64,000 nt of DNA, from contig JBBQUT010000009.1 in NCBI GenBank assembly GCA_038212215.1, forward strand, positions 62,001 to 126,000, in the 5' to 3' direction. The notes beneath the pieces were generated by a model that was not told where the DNA came from, made no database searches, and worked only from the letters and a program-made list of their open reading frames with translations. The position numbers and the translations under genes are program-made. This DNA is from JALZAI01 sp038212215 (GTDB lineage Bacteria; Actinomycetota; Actinomycetes; Mycobacteriales; Jatrophihabitantaceae). Positions 32,487 through 42,181 of the stretch are shown in pieces (positions within the stretch are counted from its first letter, which is position 1; the number at the start of each line of letters is the position of its first letter).

Positions 32487-34115
32487 GTGACCGGTGTGCG
32501 CCGGACCCCCCGCCGCGTCCCAACGACGCTGCTCGCTGTGCCGCTGGTCGCTGTCCTGCTAGCGGGGGCCGCACTGCTCAGCGCCTGCACGCAGTCGGTG
32601 GACGGGCGGGCGACCCTCGCTGGATCGACGCCTCGCACGTCGCCGCCGACGCGCCCGGCCACCTCCACGGTTCCGCCGACGACCGCGCCGCCGGCGCCGG
32701 CGCCGGCAGCCGTATTCGCCGACTGCAGCCAGGTGCTCCGCCTACCCGGAATCACGATCCCGGCAAGTCTGCGGGGCAAGCTCACCGCCGGATGTGCGCG
32801 CTACGACGTCCCGCTGGACTACGCGAATCCGTCCGGGTCGACGACGAGGCTATTGATGATCAAAATTCACGACGTCGACAGCTCGACACCGACGGGGACG
32901 TTGCTGATGAATCCTGGTGGTCCCGGCGGATCGGGTGCGGAGCTCGTCCTAGGCGTGCTCGCCAAGATGTCACCGACGATCCTCCAGCATTTCGACCTGC
33001 TCGGCTTCGATCCGCGCGGCGTCGGCCTGTCGACACCCATCCGATGCCTCACCGATGCCCAGAAGGACACACTGAACGCTGCCGCGCCGGACGTGACGAC
33101 TTCATCCGGGTTCGCCGCCGCGAAGGCGAACGCGAAGACCTTCGCAACGTCGTGCGAACAGAAGGTCGGACCGGGACTGCGCTACTACAACACGGTCAAC
33201 ACGGCGCGCGACATGGATCGCATCCGGCAGTCCGTGGGCGATGACAAGATGAACTTCCTCGGCTTCTCCTACGGAACCGAGCTCGGATCCGTCTACGCCC
33301 ACCTGTTCCCCGACAAGATTCGGGTTGCCGTGCTGGACGGCGCTGTCGACCCGCTCACCAGCGGAACCAGGCAGTTCGCCGATCAGTTGCAAGGGTTCGA
33401 GGACGCATTCGACCAGTTCGCGCTGTCCTGTCGCCGGCTACCCGCCTGCAAGCCGATCGGCAATGCACGCGCAGCGGTGGCCGCGATCGAAGCGCGGGCA
33501 CAGCGATCGCCGCTGATTACCGGATCCGGCCGGCGGCTCACCGCCTCGCTCGTCAGCACCGGCGTTCTGCAGGCCCTCTACTCCAAGGACCTTTGGGCCA
33601 AGCTGGCAGCGGCCCTACTCGCGGCCGGACGGGGCGACGGCGCCGGGCTGCTCGCACTCGCCGACGAGTACAACCAGCGCGACAAGTCCGGCCACTACAG
33701 CAATATCAACGACGCCAACGTGACGATCAGCTGCAATGACAGCGCGCCGGGACCGAGCGACGCGAGCATCCGGCGGCTCGCGACGGACTGGACGAAACGG
33801 TTCCCGCTGTTCGGCAAGTGGGCGGTGCCGTCGGTGTTCAGCTGCCAGCAGTGGCAGCCCGCACGCGTCGTGCCGCCGAAACCAAGCGCGGCGACAGCGA
33901 CGAAGGTGCTGGTGATCGGCAATCTGCACGACCCGGCAACGCCGTACCAAGGAGCGAAGGACCTCACCGCGACCATGGGAAATGCCGAGCTGCTGAGCTG
34001 GAACGGGCAGGGCCACACGTCCTACCTGCAAGGGAGCACCTGCGTCGACAACTACGTCAACCACTACCTCATCGCTGGCCAGCTTCCGCCCGACAACACC
34101 ACCTGCCCACGATGA
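32487..34115 (+). CDS. Secreted alpha/beta-hydrolase, tripeptidyl aminopeptidase (TAP) family lipoprotein
   Basis: A 542-residue exported serine peptidase. Signal peptide ending in the lipobox LLSAC, then a Pro/Thr linker to about 75. The catalytic core shows MNPGGPGGSG (oxyanion loop), GFSYGTELG (nucleophile Ser, about 258), the C-terminal HDPATPYQGA (Asp) and GQGHTSYLQGSTC (His). The family includes Streptomyces Tap/SlpD and mycobacterial CaeA/Hip1. Cys pairs suggest disulfides, fitting an extracytoplasmic place. GTG start at 32487. The next hydrolase gene overlaps it in an ATGA arrangement. Confidence 0.9.
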   Translation: MTGVRRTPRRVPTTLLAVPLVAVLLAGAALLSACTQSVDGRATLAGSTPRTSPPTRPATSTVPPTTAPPAPAPAAVFADCSQVLRLPGITIPASLRGKLTAGCARYDVPLDYANPSGSTTRLLMIKIHDVDSSTPTGTLLMNPGGPGGSGAELVLGVLAKMSPTILQHFDLLGFDPRGVGLSTPIRCLTDAQKDTLNAAAPDVTTSSGFAAAKANAKTFATSCEQKVGPGLRYYNTVNTARDMDRIRQSVGDDKMNFLGFSYGTELGSVYAHLFPDKIRVAVLDGAVDPLTSGTRQFADQLQGFEDAFDQFALSCRRLPACKPIGNARAAVAAIEARAQRSPLITGSGRRLTASLVSTGVLQALYSKDLWAKLAAALLAAGRGDGAGLLALADEYNQRDKSGHYSNINDANVTISCNDSAPGPSDASIRRLATDWTKRFPLFGKWAVPSVFSCQQWQPARVVPPKPSAATATKVLVIGNLHDPATPYQGAKDLTATMGNAELLSWNGQGHTSYLQGSTCVDNYVNHYLIAGQLPPDNTTCPR

Positions 34116-34819
34116 CCGAACCGGTGTTGAGCGTGCACGAGCCCAAGAGCGGCAGGCCGGTGCGCGGCATCGCGCTCGTCCTGCACGGCGGGCGATCGAA
34201 AAGTGTCGCCCCAGTGCAGGCGCGGCAACTGGCGGTGCTGCGCATGCAGCCGTTCGCCAGGACCTTGCGTCGTGCGGGCGCTGACAACGGCCTGGCCGTC
34301 GCGCAACTGCGTTACCGGGTGCGCGGCTGGAACGAGGCACAGCAGTCACCCGTCGGCGACACGCTGTGGGCGCTGGACCGGCTGGCCGAACGCTGGCCGG
34401 ACGCGCCTATCGCGATCGTCGGGCACTCGATGGGCGGACGGGCTGCGCTGTTCGCCGGCGGGCACCGCAATGTGCGAGCTGTGGTCGGGTTGGCTCCCTG
34501 GCTCGAGCAGGGCGATCCGTTCGAGCAGCTGGCCGGGCGGCGGGTGCTCATCGTGCACGGCACACGCGACCGGATGACCAATCCGTCGACGTCGGCGGCA
34601 TACGCCCGTGCTGCCGCAGCCGTCGCCGAATCCAGCACGTATGTCAGTGTGACGAACGAGCGGCACGCGATGTTGCGCCGGGCGCGGCTATGGCACGGGC
34701 TCGCCGCTGGTTTCGTTCTCGCCGTGGTGTGCGCAACGCCTCCCCTTGGAACCGCCGACGACGAGCTCACGAACGTCATCGTGAGAGCGCTCGCCGGACA
34801 GGCAGCACTCGTCGTCTGA
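34112..34819 (+). CDS. Alpha/beta hydrolase
   Basis: A 235-residue alpha/beta hydrolase: HGGRSKS (oxyanion region), GHSMGGRAAL (nucleophile Ser, about 111), VHGTRDRMTNP (Asp) and ERHAML (His). No signal peptide. The ATG at 34112 overlaps the stop of the TAP-family gene by 4 bp, so the two are coupled; the longer open frame upstream is a shadow of that gene. A serine esterase or peptidase with unknown substrate. Confidence 0.82.
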   Translation: MTEPVLSVHEPKSGRPVRGIALVLHGGRSKSVAPVQARQLAVLRMQPFARTLRRAGADNGLAVAQLRYRVRGWNEAQQSPVGDTLWALDRLAERWPDAPIAIVGHSMGGRAALFAGGHRNVRAVVGLAPWLEQGDPFEQLAGRRVLIVHGTRDRMTNPSTSAAYARAAAAVAESSTYVSVTNERHAMLRRARLWHGLAAGFVLAVVCATPPLGTADDELTNVIVRALAGQAALVV

Positions 34820-34852
34820 TACGCGTTACCGCGCTAAGCGAGGGGTTTGACC

Positions 34853-36127
34853 ATGACACTTGTCGACAGCACGATCATTTCACCGCCGTTATCCGGCGCG
34901 ATCGACCCTGCCCTGTGGCCCGATGTGGCAAATGTTGCGGAGTGCCCGGTGCGGGCGGCCATGGCCCGTCGGATATTCCGCCACGCCGTGAACACGCTGC
35001 CGCTGCGGGTCCGCGACGGCAATGGCCGGACCTACGGCGGCGGACGCACCACCGACCCACTCATGCAGCTCGTCCGCCCCCGGGCCTTCTTCCACCGGCT
35101 CGGCGCCACCGGGACTATCGGCTTCGGCGAGGCCTATATGGCGGGCGACTGGATCGCAGAAGACCTCGCCGGCGTATTGGCCGCGTTTGCAGCGAACATG
35201 CGCGAGCTCGTCCCCGAAATGTTTCACAAGTTGCGCCACGCCGTGCTGAGCCGCCAGCCGCTGCACCACGACAACACTGTCGATGGCGCACGCGAGAACA
35301 TCCACCATCACTACGACCTGTCCAATGAACTGTTCAAGACGTTTTTGGACGAGTCGATGACCTACTCCGCGGCAGTCTTCGACGGCGAGCCTTACGGGGC
35401 ACGTGACGACCTCGCCCAAGCACAATGCCGCAAGAACGACCGGTTGCTCGATGCGGCCGCCGTCGGCGCGGGTACCCGGGTGCTCGAGATCGGAACGGGC
35501 TGGGGCGAGTTGGCGATTCGCGCCGCCAGGCGTGGCGCCCACGTCACGTCGCTGACCATCTCAGTCGAGCAGGCCGAGCTCGCGCGCACGCGGATCGCGG
35601 CCGCGGGGCTCGCCGACCGGGTTGACGTGCAGTTGCGCGACTATCGCGAGGCGCAGGGCCGCTACGACGCGATCGTCAGCGTGGAGATGATCGAGGCTGT
35701 CGGGGCCAACCATTGGGCCGAATACTTCGGCACCATCGACGAGCGGCTCGCCCCCGGTGGCCGCGTGGGCCTGCAGGCGATCCTGCAGGACGATTACACC
35801 GTCCTCGCCACACGCGACACATACACCTGGATCCGCAAATACATCTTCCCCGGCGGTCAGCTCGCCTCGGTCGAGGCGATCGAGCGGACGCTGCGAGCAC
35901 ACACCGGGCTCAAGATCTCCGATCGTTACAGTTTCGGACGCCACTACGCAGAGACCCTGCGCCGCTGGCGCGAGACATTCGAGCAACGTGCGAATGACGT
36001 TGCTACGCTCGGGTTCGACGAGACGTTCCGGCGGATGTGGTCGCTGTATCTCGCCTACTCTGAGGCGGGCTTTCGCACCGGCTACCTCGACGTGCAGCAA
36101 CTCACCCTCACCAAGCCGGGTCGGTGA
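34853..36127 (+). CDS. Cyclopropane-fatty-acyl-phospholipid synthase family methyltransferase
   Basis: A 424-residue SAM-dependent methyltransferase acting on unsaturated fatty acyl chains of phospholipids. Marks: GFGEAYMAGDW (about 94-104), NIHHHYDLSNELFKTFLDESMTYSAAVF (about 149-175), SAM motif I VLEIGTGWGELAIRA (about 205-219), and EMIEAVG. The size and N-terminal domain fit the CFA/UfaA1/TmsB class. The FAD-dependent TmsA reductase needed for 10-methyl fatty acids is not beside it, so cyclopropanation is the simpler reading. I prefer the ATG 34853 over the TTG 34847. Confidence 0.88.
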   Translation: MTLVDSTIISPPLSGAIDPALWPDVANVAECPVRAAMARRIFRHAVNTLPLRVRDGNGRTYGGGRTTDPLMQLVRPRAFFHRLGATGTIGFGEAYMAGDWIAEDLAGVLAAFAANMRELVPEMFHKLRHAVLSRQPLHHDNTVDGARENIHHHYDLSNELFKTFLDESMTYSAAVFDGEPYGARDDLAQAQCRKNDRLLDAAAVGAGTRVLEIGTGWGELAIRAARRGAHVTSLTISVEQAELARTRIAAAGLADRVDVQLRDYREAQGRYDAIVSVEMIEAVGANHWAEYFGTIDERLAPGGRVGLQAILQDDYTVLATRDTYTWIRKYIFPGGQLASVEAIERTLRAHTGLKISDRYSFGRHYAETLRRWRETFEQRANDVATLGFDETFRRMWSLYLAYSEAGFRTGYLDVQQLTLTKPGR

Positions 36128-36147
36128 GGCCCCCGATACCGTAGGGC

Positions 36148-36981
36148 GTGACCGTTGTCTTCGGGCTGGCTGCGGCTGTCCTTTACGGGCTCGGTGACTT
36201 CGCCGGCGGGTTTGCCTCGCGGCGCCTCGGCGCGGTGACGGTGCTGCTCCACAGCTACCCGGTGGGCGCCGCGCTGATGCTTGTGATGCTCCCCTTTTTC
36301 GGTGGCGATCTCACTGGGCGCACGGTGCTGTTCGGCTCGCTGGGCGGGCTCAGTGGTCTGGTCGGTGTCACGCTGATGTATCACCTCATGATCTCGGCGC
36401 CGATGAACGTCATCTCGCCGGTGACCGCCGTACTGGCCGCGATGGTGCCGGTGGTGTTCGGCATCGGGATCGGCGAGCGTCCCGCTGTGGCGGCGTGGAT
36501 CGGAATCGTTGTCGGGATCGCTGCGGTGCTGCTCGTGAGTCGGACCACCGACGAGCACCCGCACGGCCGCATCGCAGTGCGCGTGCTGCTACTCGCTTTT
36601 CTGTCCGGTGTCGGGTTCGGCTGCTACTTCATCTTCCTTGCCCGCGCGGGTGACGGGTCGGGGCTGTGGCCATTAGTCATCTCGCGCATCGCGTCCGCTG
36701 TCGCTATCGTGCCGCTCGCCGTGCGGCTGCGCGCCTTCGGCCGGGTAGCCGGCCGCACGCTCGCCATCGTGGTCGTTGCTGGCGCCGCGGACGCCCTGGC
36801 CAACCTGTTCTTCCTGCTGTCGGCGCGCGCGGGGCTGCTGTCACTGGCTAGCGTGCTGACCGCGCTGTACCCCGCGGTGACTGTGCTGCTTGCCGTCGTG
36901 CTGCTGCGCGAGCACACCAGCCGGGTGCAGCGCGCCGGTCTTGCACTCGCCACCGCGGCCGTCGTGCTGATCACGATCTGA
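36148..36981 (+). CDS. EamA/DMT superfamily permease
   Basis: A 277-residue protein with about ten membrane helices in two EamA halves: ALIYLGDFAGGFASRRLG-type start (VLYGLGDFAGGF), LMYHLMISAPMNVISPVTAVLAAMVPVVFGI closing the first half and LFFLLSARAGLLSLASVLTALYPAVTVLLAVVLLREH closing the second. Exports or imports a small metabolite; substrate unknown. GTG start at 36148, 20 bp after the CFA-type gene, so likely the same transcript. Confidence 0.85.
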   Translation: MTVVFGLAAAVLYGLGDFAGGFASRRLGAVTVLLHSYPVGAALMLVMLPFFGGDLTGRTVLFGSLGGLSGLVGVTLMYHLMISAPMNVISPVTAVLAAMVPVVFGIGIGERPAVAAWIGIVVGIAAVLLVSRTTDEHPHGRIAVRVLLLAFLSGVGFGCYFIFLARAGDGSGLWPLVISRIASAVAIVPLAVRLRAFGRVAGRTLAIVVVAGAADALANLFFLLSARAGLLSLASVLTALYPAVTVLLAVVLLREHTSRVQRAGLALATAAVVLITI

Positions 36982-37091
36982 CGCGGTTCGTCCGCGCGAA
37001 GTAGTGGCCGCGTACCTGTTCAAAGACGATTCCGTTCGGGTATCGGTGAGTTGTCGGACTCGACCGTTTGCAAGCGACCTGCGGAGGCGCG

Positions 37092-39266
37092 ATGAGTCGC
37101 AACGGAATTCGGAGAACAATCGCGGCGGCCGCGGCGGCCCTCGTCGTGACTTCGCTTGCGACTGGCTCTTCCGCTCTCGCCACAGGTCGTGCCGACGCTC
37201 CGGGAGCGCCGGGTGTGGCCAGCGACTGGGTGACCGGGGACAAGGCCGGCTTCGGCACCGCCCGGGGAACGGCCAGCAAGGTGTGGTTCACCCTGCACGG
37301 CGGGGAACTGAGCGAGATCTATTACCCGCGCATCGACACGCCGAGCACCCGGGACAGCTAACTTGTGGTCACCGACGGCCGTACCTTCACCGACCGCGAA
37401 GACACCGACACGACTCACCGCGTGCGGCTGCTCGACGCACGAAGCCTGGTCTACCGGCAGACCGACCGGGCGCGCTCCGGCAAGTACCTGATCACCAAGA
37501 CCTACGTCGCCGATCCGGCGCGCTCGAGCGTGCTTGTGGACATCGGCTTCCGATCACTCACCGGCCAGCCCTACCAGGTGTACCTCTTGCACGACCCGGC
37601 CCTGTCGATGACCGGGGACGACGACACCGGTTCAACTCAGCACGGAGCGCTGGTAGCGGGCGATTCGACCAGCAGCGCCGCCGTGCTCGCCTCGAGCGGC
37701 TTCGGCAAGACTTCCAGCGGCTATCAAGGCGTCAGCGACGGCTGGACGGACCTGGCGAACGATCATCACATGGACTGGACCTACACTGCTCGCCAGCCGG
37801 GCAATGTGGTACAACTCGGGCAGACCCGGTTAACCGGTCTGGCAGGCGGGCGGCAGTTGACGCTCGCAATCGGCTTCGCGAGCACGGCCAGCGCCGCAGT
37901 GTCGACGGCGCGCGCGTCGCTCGACACCGGATTCGACGCCGCGCGGAGCTCCTATGCCGACGGCTGGCACCGGTATCTGCGCACCCTGAAGCCAGTGCCA
38001 CGGTCGGCCGCAGCGTCCGCGACGGAGTATCACGTTTCGCAAATGGTCCTCGCCGGCAGCGAGGACAAGACCTATCGTGGCGGGTTTGTAGCCGCGCCCG
38101 GTCGGCCTTGGGCGTGGGCGAACGTCCTGCAGTCACTTGCCGTCTATCACGCCGTGTGGTCTCGCGATCTCTACGAGATCGCCACCGCCCTGGTTGCAAT
38201 GGGTGACGGTGCGGCCGCCAACCGGGCATTGAACTATCTGTTCACCGTCCAGCAGCGCCCGGACGGCTCCTACCCGCAAAACACCCGACTGTCCGGCGAA
38301 CCGGTGTTCGGCGGCCTGCAGATGGACGAGGTGTCCTTCCCCACCGTCCTTGCCTGGCAGCTGGGCCGAACCGCGTCGGCGGATTGGGAGCACGTTCGCA
38401 AGGCGGAAGACTTCGTCATCGCGAACGGGCCGAGCACTCCCGGCGAGCGCTGGGAAAACGCGGCCGGCTACTCCCCCGCTACCATCGCCGCGGAGATCTC
38501 CGGGCTGGTCGTCGGCGCATCGATCGCCCGCCGCAACAGCGACACTGCGCGCGCGGAGCGCTACCTGCGCGTCGCCGACTCCTGGCGGGCTCAGCTCGGC
38601 CATTGGACAGTCACCACTAACGGTCCGTACAGCACCCGGCCCTATTTCCTGCGCATCACCGCCGACGGCGACGCGAACGCAGCCACCAAGATCCAGATCG
38701 CCGACGGCGGTCCGCTGGTCGATCAGCGCAGGGTCCTGGACCCGAGCTTCCTCGAACTCGTACGGCTCGGCGTGCTGCGTCCCGACGATCCTCGAATCCT
38801 CAACACCTTGGCTCTGGTCGACCGCCGGCTGGGCTATACCACCGCGAACGGACCGTTCTGGCACCGGGCCAGCTTCGACGGCTACGGCGAGAAGCGCGAC
38901 GGATCGGAGTGGGAACCGACCCCAACTGGCTCGGGGATCACCCATGGACGCGGCTGGCCGCTGCTCACCGGCGAGCGCGGCGAGTATCGGCTCGCCGCTG
39001 GACAGAGCGCGCAACTCTATCTCGACACGATGGCCCGTGCTGCCGACAACGCCAGCTGGCTGCTTCCCGAACAGGTGTGGGACCACCAACCTCCGGCGGG
39101 GTCCGGCCCAGCGTTGCGACCGGGTGAACCCACTTTCTCGGCCACCCCGCTTGCCTGGACGCATGCACAATTCATCCGGCTGGCTTGGTCGATCGACGCC
39201 GGCGCGCCGGTAGAGACGCCGCAACCGGTCGCCTGCCGCTACGCCAGCCCGATCTGCGCTCACTGA
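37092..39266 (+). pseudogene. GH15 glucoamylase/glucodextranase-like gene interrupted by one in-frame stop
   Basis: The frame from ATG 37092 (signal peptide SRNGIRRTIAAAAAALVV... then a glucodextranase N-type domain) stops at TAA 37359-37361, but the very same frame continues to 39266 with all expected parts: domain N, then the GH15 barrel with the acid region LQMDEVSFPT and the base region RGWPLLTGERGEY. Homologues read Gln where the TAA stands, so one C-to-T change (CAA to TAA) explains it. Full-length would be 724 residues. A GTG 4 bp after the stop could restart, giving a protein without its signal peptide and so probably not exported. A sequencing error is possible. Confidence 0.85.
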
Positions 39267-39279
39267 CCCGCGCCTCTGC

Positions 39280-39417
39280 ATGACCTCGACATCCGTCGCC
39301 TCCGTCGACGAGAACGCCCACCTCGTCCAGGAGGTTCTCGAGGCAGCCGGGCGCTGGCTCGCTGTGCACGAGCAGCTGTCACCGCTGCCGCCGACCGAAG
39401 GTCGCGCCGGTGTCTGA
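39280..39417 (+). CDS. Small 45-residue protein preceding agmatinase
   Basis: A 45-residue ORF, MTSTSVASVDENA... with a helical middle (HLVQEVLEAAGRWLAVHEQL) and a short tail. It overlaps the agmatinase start by 8 bp and follows the GH15 gene by 13 bp, and its helix looks like real protein rather than a shadow. No family recognised. It may be a coupling ORF or a small partner. ATG at 39280. Confidence 0.45.
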   Translation: MTSTSVASVDENAHLVQEVLEAAGRWLAVHEQLSPLPPTEGRAGV

Positions 39418-40354
39418 CCCGATCGGGCCGCCGGACGCGCAGATCGTCCCCCGCTTCGCCGGGCCCGACACCTTCGCCCGACTGCCACGGCTCGACCAGG
39501 TCGAGTCGGTTGACGTCGCGCTGCTCGGCGTCCCCTTCGACGCCGGGGTCTCCTACCGTCCAGGAGCCAGATTCGGACCGCAGGCCGTCCGAGCCGGCTC
39601 GAAGCTGCTGCGGCCCTACCACTCCGAACTGGACGTCGAACCGTGGAACCACAAGCAAGTCGCCGACGCAGGCGACGTCGCATGCAACCCGTTCGACCTG
39701 ATGGACGCAGTCGAACACATCGACGGCGCCGCACGCGCAGTGTTGCAGTCGGCGAATCACCTGATCACGATCGGCGGCGACCACACGATCGCCCTACCGC
39801 TGCTCCGCGCTACGCACGCCCGACACGGCCCCGTCGCCCTGATCCACTTCGATGCCCACCTCGACACCTGGGACACCTATTTCGGTGCCCCGTATACGCA
39901 CGGCACCCCGTTCCGGCGGGCCTCGGAGGAGGGTTTGCTCGCTCTGGACCGCTCAGCCCACGTTGGCTTGCGCGGGCCGCTGTATTCGTCGCAGGATCTC
40001 AGCCGCGACCGCGAGCTCGGCTTCGCCGCGATCTCAACGATCGACATCGCGCGCCGCGGTGTGGACGAGGCGATCGACCGGGTGCGCTCACGTGTCGGCA
40101 ATAGGCCCGTTTACCTCAGCATCGACATCGACGTGCTTGACCCAGCCCACGCCCCCGGCACCGGCACCCCCGAACCCGGTGGCCTGACCACCCGCGAACT
40201 TCAGATGATCCTGCGTGGGTTCGTCGGACTCAACCTCGTCGGCGGCGACGTCGTCGAAGTGGCACCGCCCTACGACCACGCCGAACTGACCGCTCTGGCT
40301 GCCGCCAACACCGTCTACGAACTGCTCGCCCTGTTCGCGTTGAAGTCCCCCTGA
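39410..40354 (+). CDS. speB: Agmatinase (ureohydrolase family)
   Basis: A 314-residue Mn2+-dependent ureohydrolase that converts agmatine to putrescine and urea. The binuclear metal site is visible as IGGDHTIALP (His125), HFDAHLDTWD (about 148-157) and SIDIDVLDPAHAPGTGTPEPGG (about 228-249). Related guanidino-group hydrolases (guanidinobutyrase, proclavaminate amidino hydrolase) share these motifs, so the substrate is not proved. GTG start at 39410 inside the end of the small ORF. No other polyamine gene is near. Confidence 0.88.
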   Translation: MSDPIGPPDAQIVPRFAGPDTFARLPRLDQVESVDVALLGVPFDAGVSYRPGARFGPQAVRAGSKLLRPYHSELDVEPWNHKQVADAGDVACNPFDLMDAVEHIDGAARAVLQSANHLITIGGDHTIALPLLRATHARHGPVALIHFDAHLDTWDTYFGAPYTHGTPFRRASEEGLLALDRSAHVGLRGPLYSSQDLSRDRELGFAAISTIDIARRGVDEAIDRVRSRVGNRPVYLSIDIDVLDPAHAPGTGTPEPGGLTTRELQMILRGFVGLNLVGGDVVEVAPPYDHAELTALAAANTVYELLALFALKSP

Positions 40355-40469
40355 ACGCCGACATCACCGCTGGAAACCTCGCAGCAGCTCGCCGTGATCG
40401 CCCGCCGCCGATGGGCAGTGGTGCAGGTTCAGATGGGGTGGTCGGGCTGTTGAGCAGGTAATCGCCAGC

Positions 40470-41405
40470 TCACGGGTGGGCCGGTTCGGGCGCGAGGTGG
40501 TCGACGAGTTGTCTGGAGGCATAGAGCCCGGCGCGAATGAGGTTCGGTCCGTGCTGGCCTAGCACGACGCCGACGATCTCGACATTGAATCCGTCAATGG
40601 ATCGGTAGGCGTGGAACATGAAGCAGCCTCCGGCTGCGTCGTCGGAGCCAGTTTTGAGACCGACGAACCCGCCTGTGCCGAGCAGGGTGTCGGTGTTGTG
40701 GACCGTGCCGGCGAACGGCAGCGAGTAGCTGGGGGTAGCGACCATTGCATTGAGGGTGGCATTACCGGTGGCGGCCCGGGCGAGACGCAGTTGGTCGATT
40801 GCCGTGGAGACGGTGGATTCGTGGTAACCGCTGGGGTCGGTGTAGTTCGTCTGGGTCATGTCGAGCTGGCGTGCGCGATGGTTCATGGCGGCGACAAAAG
40901 CAGGCACGGAGCCGGCGTCCCACCTCGCCAGCATCACCGCGACGTTGTTGGCCGAGGGCAGCAGCACGGCCATCAAGGCGTCGCGTTCGGACAGCCTTTC
41001 ACCCTCTTGGACAGGCACGACCGACTCGTCACGCGCGCGGCGCCCGATGGTGTCGGTCGCGTCGGCGGCCGTGACCGTGAAGGACGGACCGGCATCGCTG
41101 TCAGCCAGCGGGTGGTGCTCGAGGACGAGCAGTGCCGTCATCATCTTGGCAATGCTGGCGATTGGCGTTGGTGTTTGATGTGTGCTGGCATGCGGGGTGT
41201 GGTTGTCCACGGCGTAGGCGCCCTGGCCGACGGCGGGCCAGCCGTCGGCGGAAAGGTAGTCGCGCGTGCTCGCATCGGCGAAATGTCGAACGAGCCCAGC
41301 CATAACGATTACGGCGATCACCGCCAGCACAATCAGGTGACGACGGCGGCGCGGGGCCGGCGTGCGCAGGGTCGCGGTGGAGTATGGGTGGCGGATTGTT
41401 GTCAC
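40470..41405 (-). CDS. D,D-carboxypeptidase, peptidase S11 family (PBP5/DacA-like)
   Basis: A 311-residue exported enzyme. Basic N terminus and one signal-anchor helix (LIVLAVIAVIVMAGLV, about 24-39). Active-site motifs: SIAK (Ser84-Lys87), SANN (Ser151-Asn153) and KTG (LKTGSDDAAGG, about 250). Trims the terminal D-Ala from peptidoglycan stem peptides. No C-terminal PBP5 anchor domain. GTG start. It is divergent from a two-component system (112-bp gap), suggesting control by it. Confidence 0.88.
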   Translation of the reverse strand: MTTIRHPYSTATLRTPAPRRRRHLIVLAVIAVIVMAGLVRHFADASTRDYLSADGWPAVGQGAYAVDNHTPHASTHQTPTPIASIAKMMTALLVLEHHPLADSDAGPSFTVTAADATDTIGRRARDESVVPVQEGERLSERDALMAVLLPSANNVAVMLARWDAGSVPAFVAAMNHRARQLDMTQTNYTDPSGYHESTVSTAIDQLRLARAATGNATLNAMVATPSYSLPFAGTVHNTDTLLGTGGFVGLKTGSDDAAGGCFMFHAYRSIDGFNVEIVGVVLGQHGPNLIRAGLYASRQLVDHLAPEPAHP

Positions 41406-41517
41406 ACTGGGAAGGCTGGCCGGCAGGCGTTATCGTCGGCGTCCGCTCATTGCTTATGGCGGCCTTATCAATCGTGGGGCACGCTCAGCGGCGACATCAG
41501 AGGTGAGGAGTTGGCAG

Positions 41518-42177
41518 GTGCGCGTTCTTCTTGCCGACGACGAGCGGGTACTTGCCGACACCGTTGCCGGTGGTCTGCGCAAGCTCGCGATGGCAGTGGA
41601 CGTCTGCTACGACGGGGCTGCGGCGATGGAGCGGCTCGGCGTGAACAGCTATGACGTCGCCGTCCTGGACCGCGACATGCCCCACGCCACAGGGGACGAG
41701 GTATGCCGCTGGATCATCGACTCCGCCCTCGGCACTCGAATCCTCATTCTCACCGCGGCAGGCAGTATTCGAGATCGAGTGGACGGGCTCGGTCTCGGTG
41801 CGGACGATTACCTCACCAAACCCTTTGCGTTCGCCGAACTTGTCGCACGCATCCAGGCACTGGCGCGGCGGCCCCCAGTCGGGGCAGCACCGGTTCTTGA
41901 CCGGCAGGGTGTCGTCCTCGACATCCCGCGGTACCGCGCATTCCGCGATGGCCGACTCCTCGATCTGACTCCAAAAGAATTCGCGGTCCTTTCGGTGTTT
42001 ATGCATTCAACCGGCGAGGTGGTGAGCTCAGAAGAGCTGCTGGAGAAAGCGTGGGACGAACACGCCGACCCGTTTACGAACGCCGTGCGCATGGCTGTCA
42101 TGACTTTGCGCCGCAAGCTGGGCGACCCGCCGATACTGCACACCGTGCCGCGCGTCGGCTACCGGTTCGGCGAGTGA
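41518..42177 (+). CDS. Two-component response regulator, OmpR/PhoB type
   Basis: A 219-residue regulator: receiver domain with acidic pocket DDE (7-9) and phospho-acceptor Asp51 in VAVLDRDMP, the Lys of LTKPFAF, then a winged-helix DNA-binding domain (about 125-218, ending VRMAVMTLRRKLGDPP...RVGYRF). I take the GTG 41518, which follows GAGGAG at good spacing; the frame is open upstream to 41362 without use. Its partner kinase starts 5 bp later. Similar over its whole length to the regulator at 56305-57000. Confidence 0.92.
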   Translation: MRVLLADDERVLADTVAGGLRKLAMAVDVCYDGAAAMERLGVNSYDVAVLDRDMPHATGDEVCRWIIDSALGTRILILTAAGSIRDRVDGLGLGADDYLTKPFAFAELVARIQALARRPPVGAAPVLDRQGVVLDIPRYRAFRDGRLLDLTPKEFAVLSVFMHSTGEVVSSEELLEKAWDEHADPFTNAVRMAVMTLRRKLGDPPILHTVPRVGYRFGE

Positions 42178-42181
42178 CGCC

